In this document: in pieces, positions 1-8,141 of the stretch
Position numbering within the stretch: position 1 is the stretch's first letter
Layout of the letters: each line of letters starts with the position of its first letter
NCBI RefSeq assembly: GCF_027923765.1
Contig: NZ_AP026709.1
Span: 2,103,501-2,167,500 of the forward strand
Length of the DNA stretch: 64,000 nt
Origin: Pseudodesulfovibrio nedwellii
Lineage (GTDB): Bacteria > Desulfobacterota > Desulfovibrionia > Desulfovibrionales > Desulfovibrionaceae
Direction: 5' to 3'
Notes under the pieces: generated by a model
What the model was told of the DNA's origin: nothing
Databases searched by the model: none
What the model saw: only the letters and a program-made list of their open reading frames with translations
Program-made: the position numbers and the translations under genes

Positions 1-639
1 GCTTCGGCGTACGGCAACGTCTCCATGATGTTCCCCATGATTTCAGGGGTCAAGGAAGTGCGTCAGGCCAAGGCGTGGCTTGCTCAAGCCAAGGCGGAAT
101 TGCGCCGTGAAGGTCTCGACTACAACCCGAATATGCCCGTGGGCACCATGATCGAACTGCCGGCAGCCGTCATGATCGCCGACTTTTTGGCACACGAGGT
201 CGATTTCTTTTCCATCGGCACCAACGACCTCATTCAGTATTCCATCGGCGTGGACAGAACAAACCGGCATGTGTCCTACTTGTACCAGCCGCTCCATCCC
301 GCCACCCTGCGCGCCATCAAATTGGTGGTTGACGCCGCCCATCAGGCCGGCATAGAAGTGTCGCTCTGTGGCGAGGTGGCATCCGACCCGTTCTGTGTAC
401 CTATCTTACTCGGCATGGGCATCGATTCCATTTCAATGACCCCGCAGGCCATTCCCGGTATCAAACGGATTATCCGGCAGATCAACATGCACGATTGTCG
501 TATTCTCTTGAAAGACGTGCTGGAATGCCGCACTGTCAGCCGCATCAACAATCTAGTAATGGACAATGTTTTCAAACACTTTCCAGAGGAAGTATCCTTT
601 TTCTCGTCCCTGCTGGAAAACGACGAGCTGCCTTCCTAG
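1..639 (+). CDS. ptsI: Phosphoenolpyruvate-protein phosphotransferase (PTS enzyme I), C-terminal part
   Basis: The frame is open from base 1, so the gene begins upstream of the window and only the last 212 residues or so are present. They match the PEP-binding TIM-barrel domain of enzyme I: MFPMISGVKEV near the start, FFSIGTNDLIQY with the invariant Asn-Asp, and SLCGEVASDP carrying the catalytic Cys that protonates enolpyruvate. Enzyme I transfers phosphate from PEP to a His in its N-terminal domain and then to HPr in the cytoplasm. The phospho-His domain lies outside the window. smpB starts 9 bases after the stop, so the two are probably co-transcribed. A multidomain PtsP/Ntr-type or HPr-fused form cannot be excluded without the N terminus. 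Confidence 0.93.
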   Translation, partial: ASAYGNVSMMFPMISGVKEVRQAKAWLAQAKAELRREGLDYNPNMPVGTMIELPAAVMIADFLAHEVDFFSIGTNDLIQYSIGVDRTNRHVSYLYQPLHPATLRAIKLVVDAAHQAGIEVSLCGEVASDPFCVPILLGMGIDSISMTPQAIPGIKRIIRQINMHDCRILLKDVLECRTVSRINNLVMDNVFKHFPEEVSFFSSLLENDELPS

Positions 640-648
640 GCGAATCAC

Positions 649-1128
649 ATGGCAAAAAAGAAAAAAAGAAAAATCTCCGCGAATACGATCGGCACCAATA
701 AACAGGCCCGTCGGTTATACGAAATCCTCGAGACCTTCGAGGCTGGCATCTCTCTGGTTGGGAGCGAAGTCAAATCGTTGCGTGCCGGACAGGTCTCGTT
801 CAAGGACGGCTACGTCCAATTCCGTGACGCCTCCGCCTATCTGATAGGCATCCACATCGCGCCCTATGACAAAACCGGTGTATATGATCAACACGACCCG
901 GAACGTCCTCGCCAATTGTTACTGCACAAGCAAGAAATCGTCATGCTGAAGGCCAAGACTGAGCAAAAAGGACTCTCCGTAATTCCCATGAAGATGTATT
1001 TCAGTCGCGGCAAGGTCAAAGTGCAGATTGGTCTGGGCCGAGGCAAAAACGTCCATTCCAAGAAGCAGGATCTCAAAGACCGCGATATTTCCCGCGACAC
1101 AGCCCGCCAGTTGGCAGCGTACAAATAA
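649..1128 (+). CDS. smpB: SsrA-binding protein SmpB
   Basis: This 159-residue protein is of normal family length. It has the SmpB signatures: [37 protein letters not shown], the [11 protein letters not shown] segment, and a basic C-terminal tail with [17 protein letters not shown] that inserts into the ribosomal decoding region. SmpB binds tmRNA and delivers it to stalled ribosomes for trans-translation. The N terminus is unusually lysine-rich (AKKKKRK). The gene follows enzyme I by 9 bases. No tmRNA gene was recognised nearby, so ssrA must lie elsewhere. Confidence 0.97.
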   Translation: MAKKKKRKISANTIGTNKQARRLYEILETFEAGISLVGSEVKSLRAGQVSFKDGYVQFRDASAYLIGIHIAPYDKTGVYDQHDPERPRQLLLHKQEIVMLKAKTEQKGLSVIPMKMYFSRGKVKVQIGLGRGKNVHSKKQDLKDRDISRDTARQLAAYK

Positions 1129-1136
1129 GATTGTGA

Positions 1137-1226
1137 AGCCGCCTTTGGCGGAATTATTTGATGATTTTGTCTCCGACGGCTTAAGGCCGAGGGCCTTAAG
1201 AATCCCATGTCGCCTTCGGCGAATTT
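1137..1226. repeat. Mosaic palindromic repeat, short copy a'
   Basis: This is an intergenic module after smpB. It starts with the small palindrome GCCGCCTTTGGCGG, continues through TGATTTTGTC, contains a 9-bp stem CTTAAGGCC/GGCCTTAAG (1180-1200, loop GAG), and ends with TCGCCTTCGGCGAA. The right end, from CTTAAGAATC to TCGCCTTCGGCG, is a degenerate inverted match to copy a at 1293-1370. Copies a' and a therefore flank the terminator at 1235-1274 in opposite orientation. The same left module occurs at 45422-45466. Confidence 0.6.
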
Positions 1227-1234
1227 TTTATAAT

Positions 1235-1274
1235 AAGAAAGCCTCGATAGTATAAATGCTATCGAGGCTTTCTT
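1235..1274. terminator. Bidirectional terminator between smpB and the membrane protein gene
   Basis: A 16-bp perfect stem (AAGAAAGCCTCGATAG and its complement) closes an 8-base loop; its arms end in A-run and T-run tracts. It sits between convergent genes, so it can end transcription from both sides. Confidence 0.85.
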
Positions 1275-1292
1275 GATTTAAAAAATAATAAC

Positions 1293-1370
1293 CCTTCGCC
1301 GAAGGCGACACAAAAAGTTGAGGAGATTCTTAAGAACCCTTTTCAAAGGGTTCTTAAGCCGCCGGAGGCA
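1293..1370. repeat. Mosaic palindromic repeat, copy a
   Basis: The order is: palindrome CTTCGCCGAAGG, then GCGACACAAAAAGTT, then GGAGATT, then a 30-base hairpin at 1329-1358 (14-bp perfect stem starting CTTAAGAACCC, centre TC), then GCCGCCGGAGGCA. The same order is seen at 45508-45602 and, inverted, at 49420-49528 and 63395-63500. The hairpin arm contains the stop codon of the membrane protein gene (1354-1356), and the last codons of that gene lie in the GCCGCCGGAGGC block. Confidence 0.75.
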
Positions 1371-1995
1371 TCTTCCTCTTCTTCCCCAACGACTTCACAC
1401 GAACAGGCCGTGACCGTCTTTTCGCTCCAACGCCGACAGCCCGACCAGTATAACCGGACGTGGATGTTGGTACAGTAGTCCCTGTCAAACTGGTCGCCTG
1501 ACTTGAAACCGATTGAATCACCTGCGGAACAAACCGTTCGGAAAAGCCCGCTACAAAAGTCCAGAACATCAATTTTGCCATGTCAGGAGCACTTTCGGGG
1601 TATGATTCCCTTACATAGCTGACCAAATCATAATCCCGAAGCCCAATAAAAGGAGGGAGACAGAATTTGGGAAAAATCGCAATAGTAAGAATCTCTGTCA
1701 TAAAAAGTACGTAAAGAACCAACGCAAATATGCCCCCGAACAATGGTATAATAAATACCGACGTCCAAGACTCCGACAACAGACATAGTTCTTCATCACT
1801 GATACCCTGCAATCGTTGTTGGATGCTCACAAAGCCACCGATAACACCACAACCGAAAGCAAGAGGCGTTAAGAGCACTATGTGATCAGACCACATTGCA
1901 GTCCCGAGCGTCACAACTGGCAAAGCCAACGCCAATCCCGTCGCAACGACAAGCACTTTAGACACAGTGACTATTCTTTTTTGACGATCGTTCAT
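1354..1995 (-). CDS. Uncharacterised multi-pass membrane protein
   Basis: From the start chosen here the protein has 213 residues, with hydrophobic segments at about 8-33, 38-58 and 78-103. The loop GGFVSIQQRLQGISDEEL and the later stretch FWTFVAGFSERFVPQVIQ resemble motifs I associate with uncharacterised bacterial membrane proteins; no function is known to me. The ATG at 1995 has a strong AGGGAGGGG ribosome site. The frame stays open to 2211 and encodes another hydrophobic stretch, but that region overlaps rnhB and the upstream ATG codons lack a ribosome site. The C-terminal residues PPAA are encoded by the mosaic repeat. The gene is A+T-richer than the neighbouring core genes. Confidence 0.6.
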   Translation of the reverse strand: MNDRQKRIVTVSKVLVVATGLALALPVVTLGTAMWSDHIVLLTPLAFGCGVIGGFVSIQQRLQGISDEELCLLSESWTSVFIIPLFGGIFALVLYVLFMTEILTIAIFPKFCLPPFIGLRDYDLVSYVRESYPESAPDMAKLMFWTFVAGFSERFVPQVIQSVSSQATSLTGTTVPTSTSGYTGRAVGVGAKRRSRPVRVKSLGKKRKMPPAA

Positions 1996-2135
1996 CGCCC
2001 CTCCCTGTCTCTGACCCAAGATTTCACCGCATATATAGAACGCAATATACCATGCCATGCAACTCGAAACAACGAGCAGCATGGCAAATATAACACGCTT
2101 AAAAAGTCGATAAAAAAAGACGGGAAAAGAACGGG

Positions 2136-2777
2136 TTAAAACAGGCTGGCTTGCTCTTGAATTTTTGGCTCGGGCTTCACGCCCCGAAAGGTCAGACGGT
2201 GCTGTCGGCACGGGCCGAATTTCTGAATAGCGGCCATGTGGTCTTTGGTGCCGTATCCCATATGCTTGGAGATGCCATAGCCCGGATACCGTTTAGCGAG
2301 TTGAACCATGAGTCGATCACGAAATGTTTTTGCCATGATGGATGCAGCCGAAATGGCCGGAATCTTACCATCACCCTTGATGACGTATTCCTGCGGGATA
2401 TCGCACTGCAAGGCATAGGGAGGAATAGTCTTGTTACCGTCAATCTGAAGGAATTTTGGCTCGGCTTTCATGCCGCGCACGGCTCGCCCCATGGCCTGAA
2501 AGGTCGCCTGCAAAATATTGATATCGTCGATTTCCGGTGCCCACGCCACTCCCACGGCCCAAGCCACGGCCTGTTCACGGATAAGATCATACAGCACTTC
2601 GCGCTTGGCGGCTGTAAGCTGTTTGGAGTCCGTCATTCCTGGCAGGTCATACTCCGCAGGCAAAATACACGCCCCGGCCACGACAGGACCAGCCAGACAA
2701 CCTCGTCCAGCCTCATCCACACCCGCAATCTCGGTAGCGGTAAATCCATCAACAGAAAACAACGTCACCTGACTCAT
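2136..2777 (-). CDS. rnhB: Ribonuclease HII
   Basis: This 213-residue protein has the RNase HII active site: GVDEAGRG (D21, E22), TDSKQL near 49-54, LQIDGNK (D113) and [17 protein letters not shown] (D136). It cleaves the RNA strand of RNA-DNA hybrids and starts removal of single ribonucleotides misincorporated in DNA, in the cytoplasm. In related genomes rnhB commonly follows rplS. Here it keeps that orientation but is separated from rplS by about 630 bases that include an oppositely oriented small ORF. Confidence 0.96.
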   Translation of the reverse strand: MSQVTLFSVDGFTATEIAGVDEAGRGCLAGPVVAGACILPAEYDLPGMTDSKQLTAAKREVLYDLIREQAVAWAVGVAWAPEIDDINILQATFQAMGRAVRGMKAEPKFLQIDGNKTIPPYALQCDIPQEYVIKGDGKIPAISAASIMAKTFRDRLMVQLAKRYPGYGISKHMGYGTKDHMAAIQKFGPCRQHRLTFRGVKPEPKIQEQASLF

Positions 2778-2872
2778 GAAATCCTCCGCGCCATTTGTGC
2801 CTCAAACCTGATTAATTCAAAAGGATAGTAATATCTTGCCTAGATTGGTAAAAGAAGGAAAAGGATCATATA

Positions 2873-3169
2873 ATGCCACGCCCACTCTATTTTCTCTTTT
2901 ACATAATATTCACAGCAATCATTTTCCACACTGTTTGTATCCCATTTGGGAAATGGACTCTCTATCTTTTTATACCGTCTTGGCTAGTGGGCTGGTTTCT
3001 TATTATAGGTATTGTTTGTGAAAACAAACACTCAAGTTTCCAAACAACTTTGATCAAAGGGTGTCGCGCAGGCTGGCACTTTTTCAAAACGTGGTCGCTC
3101 TATATTGGCATTATGATCGCGATTTCAACTATTCTAGCGATTGTCAGCAAACTATCTTCATACCATTAG
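2873..3169 (+). CDS. Small hypothetical membrane protein
   Basis: The predicted 98-residue product has three hydrophobic stretches (about 5-22, 28-47 and 74-92) separated by short polar loops. The ATG is preceded by an AAGGA-type ribosome site 9-10 bases upstream. I recognise no family. The region is clearly A+T-rich compared with its neighbours, and the gene is oriented against the surrounding ffh-rnhB cluster, so it may be an insertion. A chance ORF in A+T-rich DNA remains possible. Confidence 0.4.
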   Translation: MPRPLYFLFYIIFTAIIFHTVCIPFGKWTLYLFIPSWLVGWFLIIGIVCENKHSSFQTTLIKGCRAGWHFFKTWSLYIGIMIAISTILAIVSKLSSYH

Positions 3170-3234
3170 ACAACTATTACTTTTATTGAGAACAAACGAC
3201 GCAACAATCAAATCCAACCTCACAATCCACGAAA

Positions 3235-3262
3235 GCCCGGAGTGTCAAAAGACACTCCGGGC
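3235..3262 (-). terminator. Hairpin downstream of rplS
   Basis: A perfect 12-bp stem GCCCGGAGTGTC/GACACTCCGGGC closes a 4-base loop about 150 bases beyond the rplS stop. On the minus strand it is followed only by a short T tract (TTTCG), so termination may be weak or Rho-assisted. The 146 bases between this hairpin and rplS hold nothing I recognise. Confidence 0.6.
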
Positions 3263-3408
3263 ATATATATCGCAACAAAATCACGATAATTTTTTGGAGA
3301 AGTGGGTGAGTGTGTCGATGCGAACGAAATTCAGGGCCGCCGCGTATTCTTATACGCAAGGATCTGAATTTCGAGAGCAGCGGCGCAAACGCCCGCTTAT
3401 CCGAAAAA

Positions 3409-3759
3409 TTATTCCCAGATCTGTTTGGACTTGATGCGTGCAGCCTTACCGCGCAGGTTACGCAGGTAGTAAATGCGGCTACGACGAACTTTACCCTCGG
3501 AGACCACTTCGACGCGGTCGATGAAGGGGGAGTTCATGGGGAACACACGCTCGACACCGATACCGTCGGAAATCTTACGAACGGTGAAGGTAGCGTTAGT
3601 GGTACCACGACGACGACGAAGAACTGCACCCTGGAAAACCTGGATACGTTCTTTCTCACCCTCGATGATACGGTAGTGAACCTTGACGGTGTCACCGGCC
3701 TTAAAAGCGGGCATATCCAAACGAATGTGTTCGGCTTCAATTTTCTTGATGATGTCCAT
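3409..3759 (-). CDS. rplS: 50S ribosomal protein L19
   Basis: This 116-residue protein has standard L19 length and sequence: [11 protein letters not shown] at the N terminus, [47 protein letters not shown] and the C-terminal [21 protein letters not shown]19 lies at the interface of the two ribosomal subunits. It is the last gene of the ffh-rpsP-khpA-rimM-trmD-rplS cluster, 17 bases after trmD. The start has an AGGAGA ribosome site. Confidence 0.98.
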   Translation of the reverse strand: MDIIKKIEAEHIRLDMPAFKAGDTVKVHYRIIEGEKERIQVFQGAVLRRRRGTTNATFTVRKISDGIGVERVFPMNSPFIDRVEVVSEGKVRRSRIYYLRNLRGKAARIKSKQIWE

Positions 3760-3776
3760 GATAATCTCCTAAATTC

Positions 3777-5072
3777 TTAGTACTCATCTGCGACAAGCCG
3801 GTCGACAATAATAGCAACCGCACTTCGAACCGACAGATGGTTGTAGTCATCCAAATACCTAACGGGGCGTAACACGCCTTCGGTTTTGGAGAGGACTTCT
3901 TCCGCCAAACCGTGTCCAGTTCCAAAAATCAATAAAACCGGAGAGTTGGCAAGCCATCCCTGCAACTCTTTATACGTCATTGCAGGCTCAGCCTTCTTAC
4001 GACGATCCAGCCGTGCTGAAGTAGCCGCGAGGCGGGGACATTGCCCTGTTTGTGCCTCGATGTCAAGGACAGCAGCGTCGATGTCGTCAAAAACCTTTAC
4101 CTTGGAAAAGGCTTCGGCTCGGTCAGGATTTGCCAGACTACCGGCACCATCTTTCCAGTGACCAAGAAGCTTGTCAGCCAAGGCCTTCTGATCATCGATG
4201 GGCGTTGTTGCATAGAAGCCACCCAGACCATAACTACGGGTCACCCGTGCCATGTCGTGCAGGTCGAGATTGGTCACGGAAACCGCCACCTTCTCACCGA
4301 ACTTATTGACCACGGGATAATGGCACAACGCGATATACAGATTACGCCCCAGACGGGTACGCGGCTGTTCTCGCAAAAAATCTATGTCTTCCACTGTCAA
4401 CCGAGCTTCGGGCAGCATGTCCGGGCGATCACTCAACGTGGTAGACAGGCTGCATTCACGCCGCCAGTCGGCAATTTTGCCATGGTCACCGCTCCGCAAA
4501 ACGTCCGGCACTTTCAATCCTTCGTGATCGTCAGGACGAGTGTAGTGCGGATATTCCAACAAACCAGCGGAGAAGGACTCTTCTTCGCCTGAGTCTTCAT
4601 GCCCCATGAAACCGGGCAACAGACGTGACACAGCTTCCAAAAGGCAGACAGCGCCGGCCTCACCACCGTTGAGCACGAAATCGCCCACCGAGACCAGCTC
4701 GATAGGATACAAATCAAGCAGACGCTCATCTATACCTTCATACCGGCCACTGATGAGGGTTATATCCTTTTCCTGCGACAACTCGCGGGCCATGGCCTGA
4801 TCCAGCGGCTTGCCTCGCGGCGACAGCATCATGATGCAGCCTTTGGACTCGATTGAATCCAATGCCTTGATCATGGGGTCGAGCTTAAGCAGCATACCGG
4901 GACCGCCGCCAAAAGGACGATCATCCACAGACTTGTGGACTCCTCCAGCGAACTGACGCACGTCCACATAATCAAGATTGACCAGTCCACCCTCTACAGC
5001 CTTACCCATGAGGCCACTTGAAAGCGGGGAATCGAAATAGTGCGGGAATATGGAAACCAGATGGTAGTTCAT
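3777..5072 (-). CDS. trmD: tRNA (guanine37-N1)-methyltransferase TrmD fused to a second SPOUT-type methyltransferase domain
   Basis: The 431-residue product is far longer than ordinary TrmD (about 240-250). Residues 1-235 are TrmD: RPFGGGPGMLL, LSPRGKPLDQ, the knot motif SGRYEGIDERL, SVGDFVLNGGE and HYTRPDDHEG. TrmD methylates G37 next to the anticodon. From about 243 a second domain begins (NLYIALCHYPVVNKFGEK), continues with TRSYGLGGFYATTP, and has a SPOUT-like cofactor region LIFGTGHGLAEEVL and a C-terminal helix YNHLSVRSAVAIIVDRLV. This fits the family of predicted SAM-dependent RNA methyltransferases (Pfam Methyltrn_RNA_4) that can also sit next to trmD as a separate gene. The target of the second domain is unknown. 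The start overlaps the rimM stop (ATGA). Confidence 0.95.
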   Translation of the reverse strand: MNYHLVSIFPHYFDSPLSSGLMGKAVEGGLVNLDYVDVRQFAGGVHKSVDDRPFGGGPGMLLKLDPMIKALDSIESKGCIMMLSPRGKPLDQAMARELSQEKDITLISGRYEGIDERLLDLYPIELVSVGDFVLNGGEAGAVCLLEAVSRLLPGFMGHEDSGEEESFSAGLLEYPHYTRPDDHEGLKVPDVLRSGDHGKIADWRRECSLSTTLSDRPDMLPEARLTVEDIDFLREQPRTRLGRNLYIALCHYPVVNKFGEKVAVSVTNLDLHDMARVTRSYGLGGFYATTPIDDQKALADKLLGHWKDGAGSLANPDRAEAFSKVKVFDDIDAAVLDIEAQTGQCPRLAATSARLDRRKKAEPAMTYKELQGWLANSPVLLIFGTGHGLAEEVLSKTEGVLRPVRYLDDYNHLSVRSAVAIIVDRLVADEY

Positions 5073-5674
5073 GACTGCTTTGGCTTTTTATTACGGGGAG
5101 GACGGCGTTTTTTCTTCTTTTTCGGCGGCTCGGGATTCAAATACAAATCCAACAACCCTTCTGGAGGCTCAATAGTAATGAGTTCTTCATCAAGGTCGAT
5201 GTCGAGCACGAACTCAGGCACGGCAGGAAGCAGGATTTCCGTCCCGGCATCATTGACGATAACCCAGGTATCCTGCTCTCCAGTCTCGTAATACCCCTTA
5301 AGCTCGCCCACATCTGCACCGTCAGTAAGGACAACGCGACACCCTATCATCTGATAGAAATAATGTTCATCGCCATCCAACTCAGGCAAATCTTCCTCGC
5401 GCACGAGAACAGTCCGACCACGAAGGGCATCTGCCTGATCGCGATCGGTCACGCCTTGAGCCGTGAGCAGGACAAGTCCTTTGTGCTCACGCCAGGAACC
5501 AACGGTAATGGGCTTCGGGGATTTATTACCATCCTGAAGGTACAGAGCGTCAATCGCACCGAAAATGGACGGGGAGTCTGCATAACTCTTTATGCAGAAC
5601 TCCCCTCGAATTCCGTGCGGCTTGACCACCCCACCCACAGGGATAAACCCCTTGGCGGACTGCTTAATGGTCAT
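5069..5674 (-). CDS. rimM: Ribosome maturation factor RimM
   Basis: With the ATG at 5674 the protein has 201 residues. The N-terminal RimM barrel is visible (FIPVGGVVKPHGIRGEFCIKS, then SWREHKGLVLL and DRDQADALRG), followed by a PRC-barrel-like half (DEHYFYQMIGCRVVLTDG, EILLPAVPEFVLDIDLDEE). RimM binds S19 and assists maturation of the 30S head. The frame is open further upstream, but that part overlaps khpA and does not look like RimM. The tail after residue 180 is an unusual Lys/Arg/Pro-rich extension (PPKKKKKRRPPRNKK). It overlaps trmD by ATGA, so translation is probably coupled. Confidence 0.95.
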   Translation of the reverse strand: MTIKQSAKGFIPVGGVVKPHGIRGEFCIKSYADSPSIFGAIDALYLQDGNKSPKPITVGSWREHKGLVLLTAQGVTDRDQADALRGRTVLVREEDLPELDGDEHYFYQMIGCRVVLTDGADVGELKGYYETGEQDTWVIVNDAGTEILLPAVPEFVLDIDLDEELITIEPPEGLLDLYLNPEPPKKKKKRRPPRNKKPKQS

Positions 5675-5687
5675 CGATTTACCGAAA

Positions 5688-5921
5688 CTACTCGAGAATC
5701 TCCAAGACGGAGCGTTTCCGAGCCTTGGTGGATGCGGCACCCAACAAAGTACGCATGGCGCGGGCCGTACGGCCCTGCTTGCCAATAACTTTGCCGAGAT
5801 CTTCCTTGGCCACCTTGAGCTCGATTACCGAGGTCTGTTCGCCTTCGATTTCCGAAACATGCACTTCGTCCGGGTTGTCCACCAGGGACTTGGCAATGTA
5901 CTCAATCATCTCTTTCAACAT
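5688..5921 (-). CDS. khpA: KH-domain RNA-binding protein KhpA
   Basis: The ATG at 5921 follows a strong GGAGGTGAC ribosome site and gives a 77-residue protein, the normal KhpA size. It is a single KH domain with the loop [18 protein letters not shown]. KhpA proteins bind RNA and in several bacteria act with KhpB. The gene sits between rpsP and rimM, its usual position. The longer open frame to 5999 adds a sequence unlike KhpA and was not used. Confidence 0.95.
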   Translation of the reverse strand: MLKEMIEYIAKSLVDNPDEVHVSEIEGEQTSVIELKVAKEDLGKVIGKQGRTARAMRTLLGAASTKARKRSVLEILE

Positions 5922-6035
5922 GACGTCACCTCCGGGGCTGACACGTCGTCGCGTGTCATGAACTTGAGCTGCCAAATGTAAACCGGACCATGCAGGCAAG
6001 GGTCAACAGACCCACCTGCGTGTTGAAGCACGAGG

Positions 6036-6275
6036 CTACTTGCCGGCCTTTTTCAGCAGAGAACGAACGGTGTTGCTGGGCTGTGCGCCCTTTTCCAACC
6101 ACTTCTCAATTTTTTCCATGTCGAGCACGATTTCGTTGGGCTCGACCATCGGATTAAAATGCCCGAGGAATTCAACGGGACGTCCATCACGACGGGCAGC
6201 AGAGTCGAGAGCCACCACGCGGTAGAAGGGACGCTTCTTGGAACCCATCCGGGTCAGTCTGATTTTCATTGCCAT
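6036..6275 (-). CDS. rpsP: 30S ribosomal protein S16
   Basis: This 79-residue protein is a standard S16: [38 protein letters not shown], and [20 protein letters not shown] near the end. S16 binds 16S rRNA early in 30S assembly. A second ATG two codons in (MKIRLTR) is the more usual S16 start and is equally possible. Confidence 0.98.
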   Translation of the reverse strand: MAMKIRLTRMGSKKRPFYRVVALDSAARRDGRPVEFLGHFNPMVEPNEIVLDMEKIEKWLEKGAQPSNTVRSLLKKAGK

Positions 6276-6362
6276 GAGCTTATTCTCCCAATAATTGATT
6301 AATACGTTTTTGCCGAGTTTATGGCAAGTTAATATAGATTAAAGACGGGTAGTCTTCATTTC

Positions 6363-7901
6363 CTATTTTTTCTTCTTCTTCTTTTTTTTACTTTTCTTGT
6401 TCAATTTCTTCTTGTTGCGCGCCTTCAGAGTCTTCTTGGAAAGGGAGCGCTTGCCGCCTTCTTCCATATCCATACCTGGCATTCCGGGCATTCCCGGCAT
6501 CCCGGGCATTCCGCCCATGCCGCCCAATGCATCCATGTCTGGCATTTTACCGCCACCCAGACCGGGCAAATTGGGCAGACCGAACTTACCCTTCTTCTTT
6601 TTGCCGCCGCCCATCATGGACTGCATGACCTTGCTCATCTGCTTAAAGTTCTTGATGAGCGAATTCACGTCGGCAACCTTAACACCGGAACCCTTGGCAA
6701 TACGTTCCTTACGGCTCGCATTGATGAGCTTCGGCTGACGGCGCTCTTTCAAGGTCATGGAAGAGATAATCGCTTCAGTGCGTTTCATCTCATCTTCGGG
6801 CATCACATTGTCGCCCATCTGCTTCATGATATTCCCCATACCGGGAATCATCTTGAGTAGACCTTCCATGGAACCAAGCTTCTTGAGCTTGCGCATATGA
6901 CCAAGAAAATCTTCAAAATCGAACTCAGCCTTGGCCATCTTTTCGGCCATGACCTTGGCTTCTTCCTCGTCGATTTCACCTTGTGCCTTCTCGATGAGCG
7001 TCATCATGTCGCCCATGCCAAGGATACGAGAGGCTATACGGTCAGGATGGAAGAGTTCCAGCTCGGAGAGCTTTTCACCCACACCAACGAACTTGACCGA
7101 CTTGCCGGTCACGGTCTTGATGGACAGGGCTGCACCGCCTCGGGCATCACCGTCCATCTTGGTCAAAATCACACCGGAAATCTCAAGCTTCTGATTGAAG
7201 CTTTCGGCAACCGTGACCGCATCCTGACCTGTCATGGCATCTGCCACGAACAAAATTTCCTGTGGCTGACATTCCTTCTTGATATTGACAAGCTCGCCCA
7301 TCAGCTCTTCGTCAATATGCAATCGACCAGCGGTATCGAAGAGGATAAGATCGCAACCCAACTCTTCGGCCTTAACCAGAGCATCCTTGCAAATATCCAC
7401 CGGATTCATGTCTGTGGTGGATGGATACACAGGCACATCAAGCTGTCTGGCCAATGTATTCAACTGATCAATTGCAGCCGGACGATAAACGTCCGCAGGT
7501 ACAAGGTACGGCTTCTTGCCGTGCTGCTTACGCAGGAACATCGCCAGCTTACCGGAGCTGGTGGTCTTACCGGAACCCTGCAAGCCAACCATCATCAACT
7601 TCAGCGGCTTGGCCTTGATGTCCAACCCCTGTTGTTCGCCACCCAGAAGTTCAATCAACTCCTCGTTGACGATCTTGATAATTTGCTGACCGGGATCCAA
7701 TCCCTTCATGACCTCGTCGCCGAGGGCTCGCTCCTTGACTTGGTCAACGAACTGCTTGACTACTTTGAAGTTAACGTCAGCTTCGAGAAGCGCAAGACGC
7801 ACTTCACGCAGACCTTCCTTGATGTTATTTTCATCAAGGGTCTTCTGGCCGCTAAACTTCGAAAAAGTGTTGCCAAGTCTTTCTTGCAGGCTCTCGAACA
7901 A
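6363..7901 (-). CDS. ffh: Signal recognition particle protein Ffh
   Basis: This 512-residue GTPase has an N-terminal four-helix bundle, then the G domain with VGLQGSGKTTSSGKLA (P-loop, near 108-123), DTAGRLHIDEE, TKMDGDARGG and GVGEKLSELELF, then the M domain with the methionine-rich FLGHMRKLKKLGSMEGLLKMIPGMG. It binds signal sequences and 4.5S RNA and targets ribosomes to FtsY at the membrane. The C terminus is extended beyond the usual M domain by a Gly/Met/Pro run (repeated MPG units) and a lysine-rich tail ending in consecutive lysines. It is the first gene of the rpsP-rplS cluster. Confidence 0.97.
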   Translation of the reverse strand: MFESLQERLGNTFSKFSGQKTLDENNIKEGLREVRLALLEADVNFKVVKQFVDQVKERALGDEVMKGLDPGQQIIKIVNEELIELLGGEQQGLDIKAKPLKLMMVGLQGSGKTTSSGKLAMFLRKQHGKKPYLVPADVYRPAAIDQLNTLARQLDVPVYPSTTDMNPVDICKDALVKAEELGCDLILFDTAGRLHIDEELMGELVNIKKECQPQEILFVADAMTGQDAVTVAESFNQKLEISGVILTKMDGDARGGAALSIKTVTGKSVKFVGVGEKLSELELFHPDRIASRILGMGDMMTLIEKAQGEIDEEEAKVMAEKMAKAEFDFEDFLGHMRKLKKLGSMEGLLKMIPGMGNIMKQMGDNVMPEDEMKRTEAIISSMTLKERRQPKLINASRKERIAKGSGVKVADVNSLIKNFKQMSKVMQSMMGGGKKKKGKFGLPNLPGLGGGKMPDMDALGGMGGMPGMPGMPGMPGMDMEEGGKRSLSKKTLKARNKKKLNKKSKKKKKKKK

Positions 7902-8141
7902 CTGTCCTATCTCCCGGAATTATCTCGTTTTCCAATTATCTATCACGCGCAAAACTCCCGTCCAGCGCGGGCAAAGAGGTGGTTTGGTAAGCCAGATCCC
8001 GGATATAGTCAAGCTCGGCGAAGAGTGGCGGACGGAGATCAAGCCGTCTAAAACGGCGTATTCCACTGAGTAAAAAGCCATGCCAACCATACTTATTGAC
8101 TTGTCTTCCCCCTTGGAGAATATTGGCGTGAGGAGTGTCTC

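Noticed and set aside
3310..3780. Plus-strand ORF of 156 residues across rplS
   Set aside because: It is a shadow of the conserved rplS gene, rich in Thr/Asp from the complementary codons.
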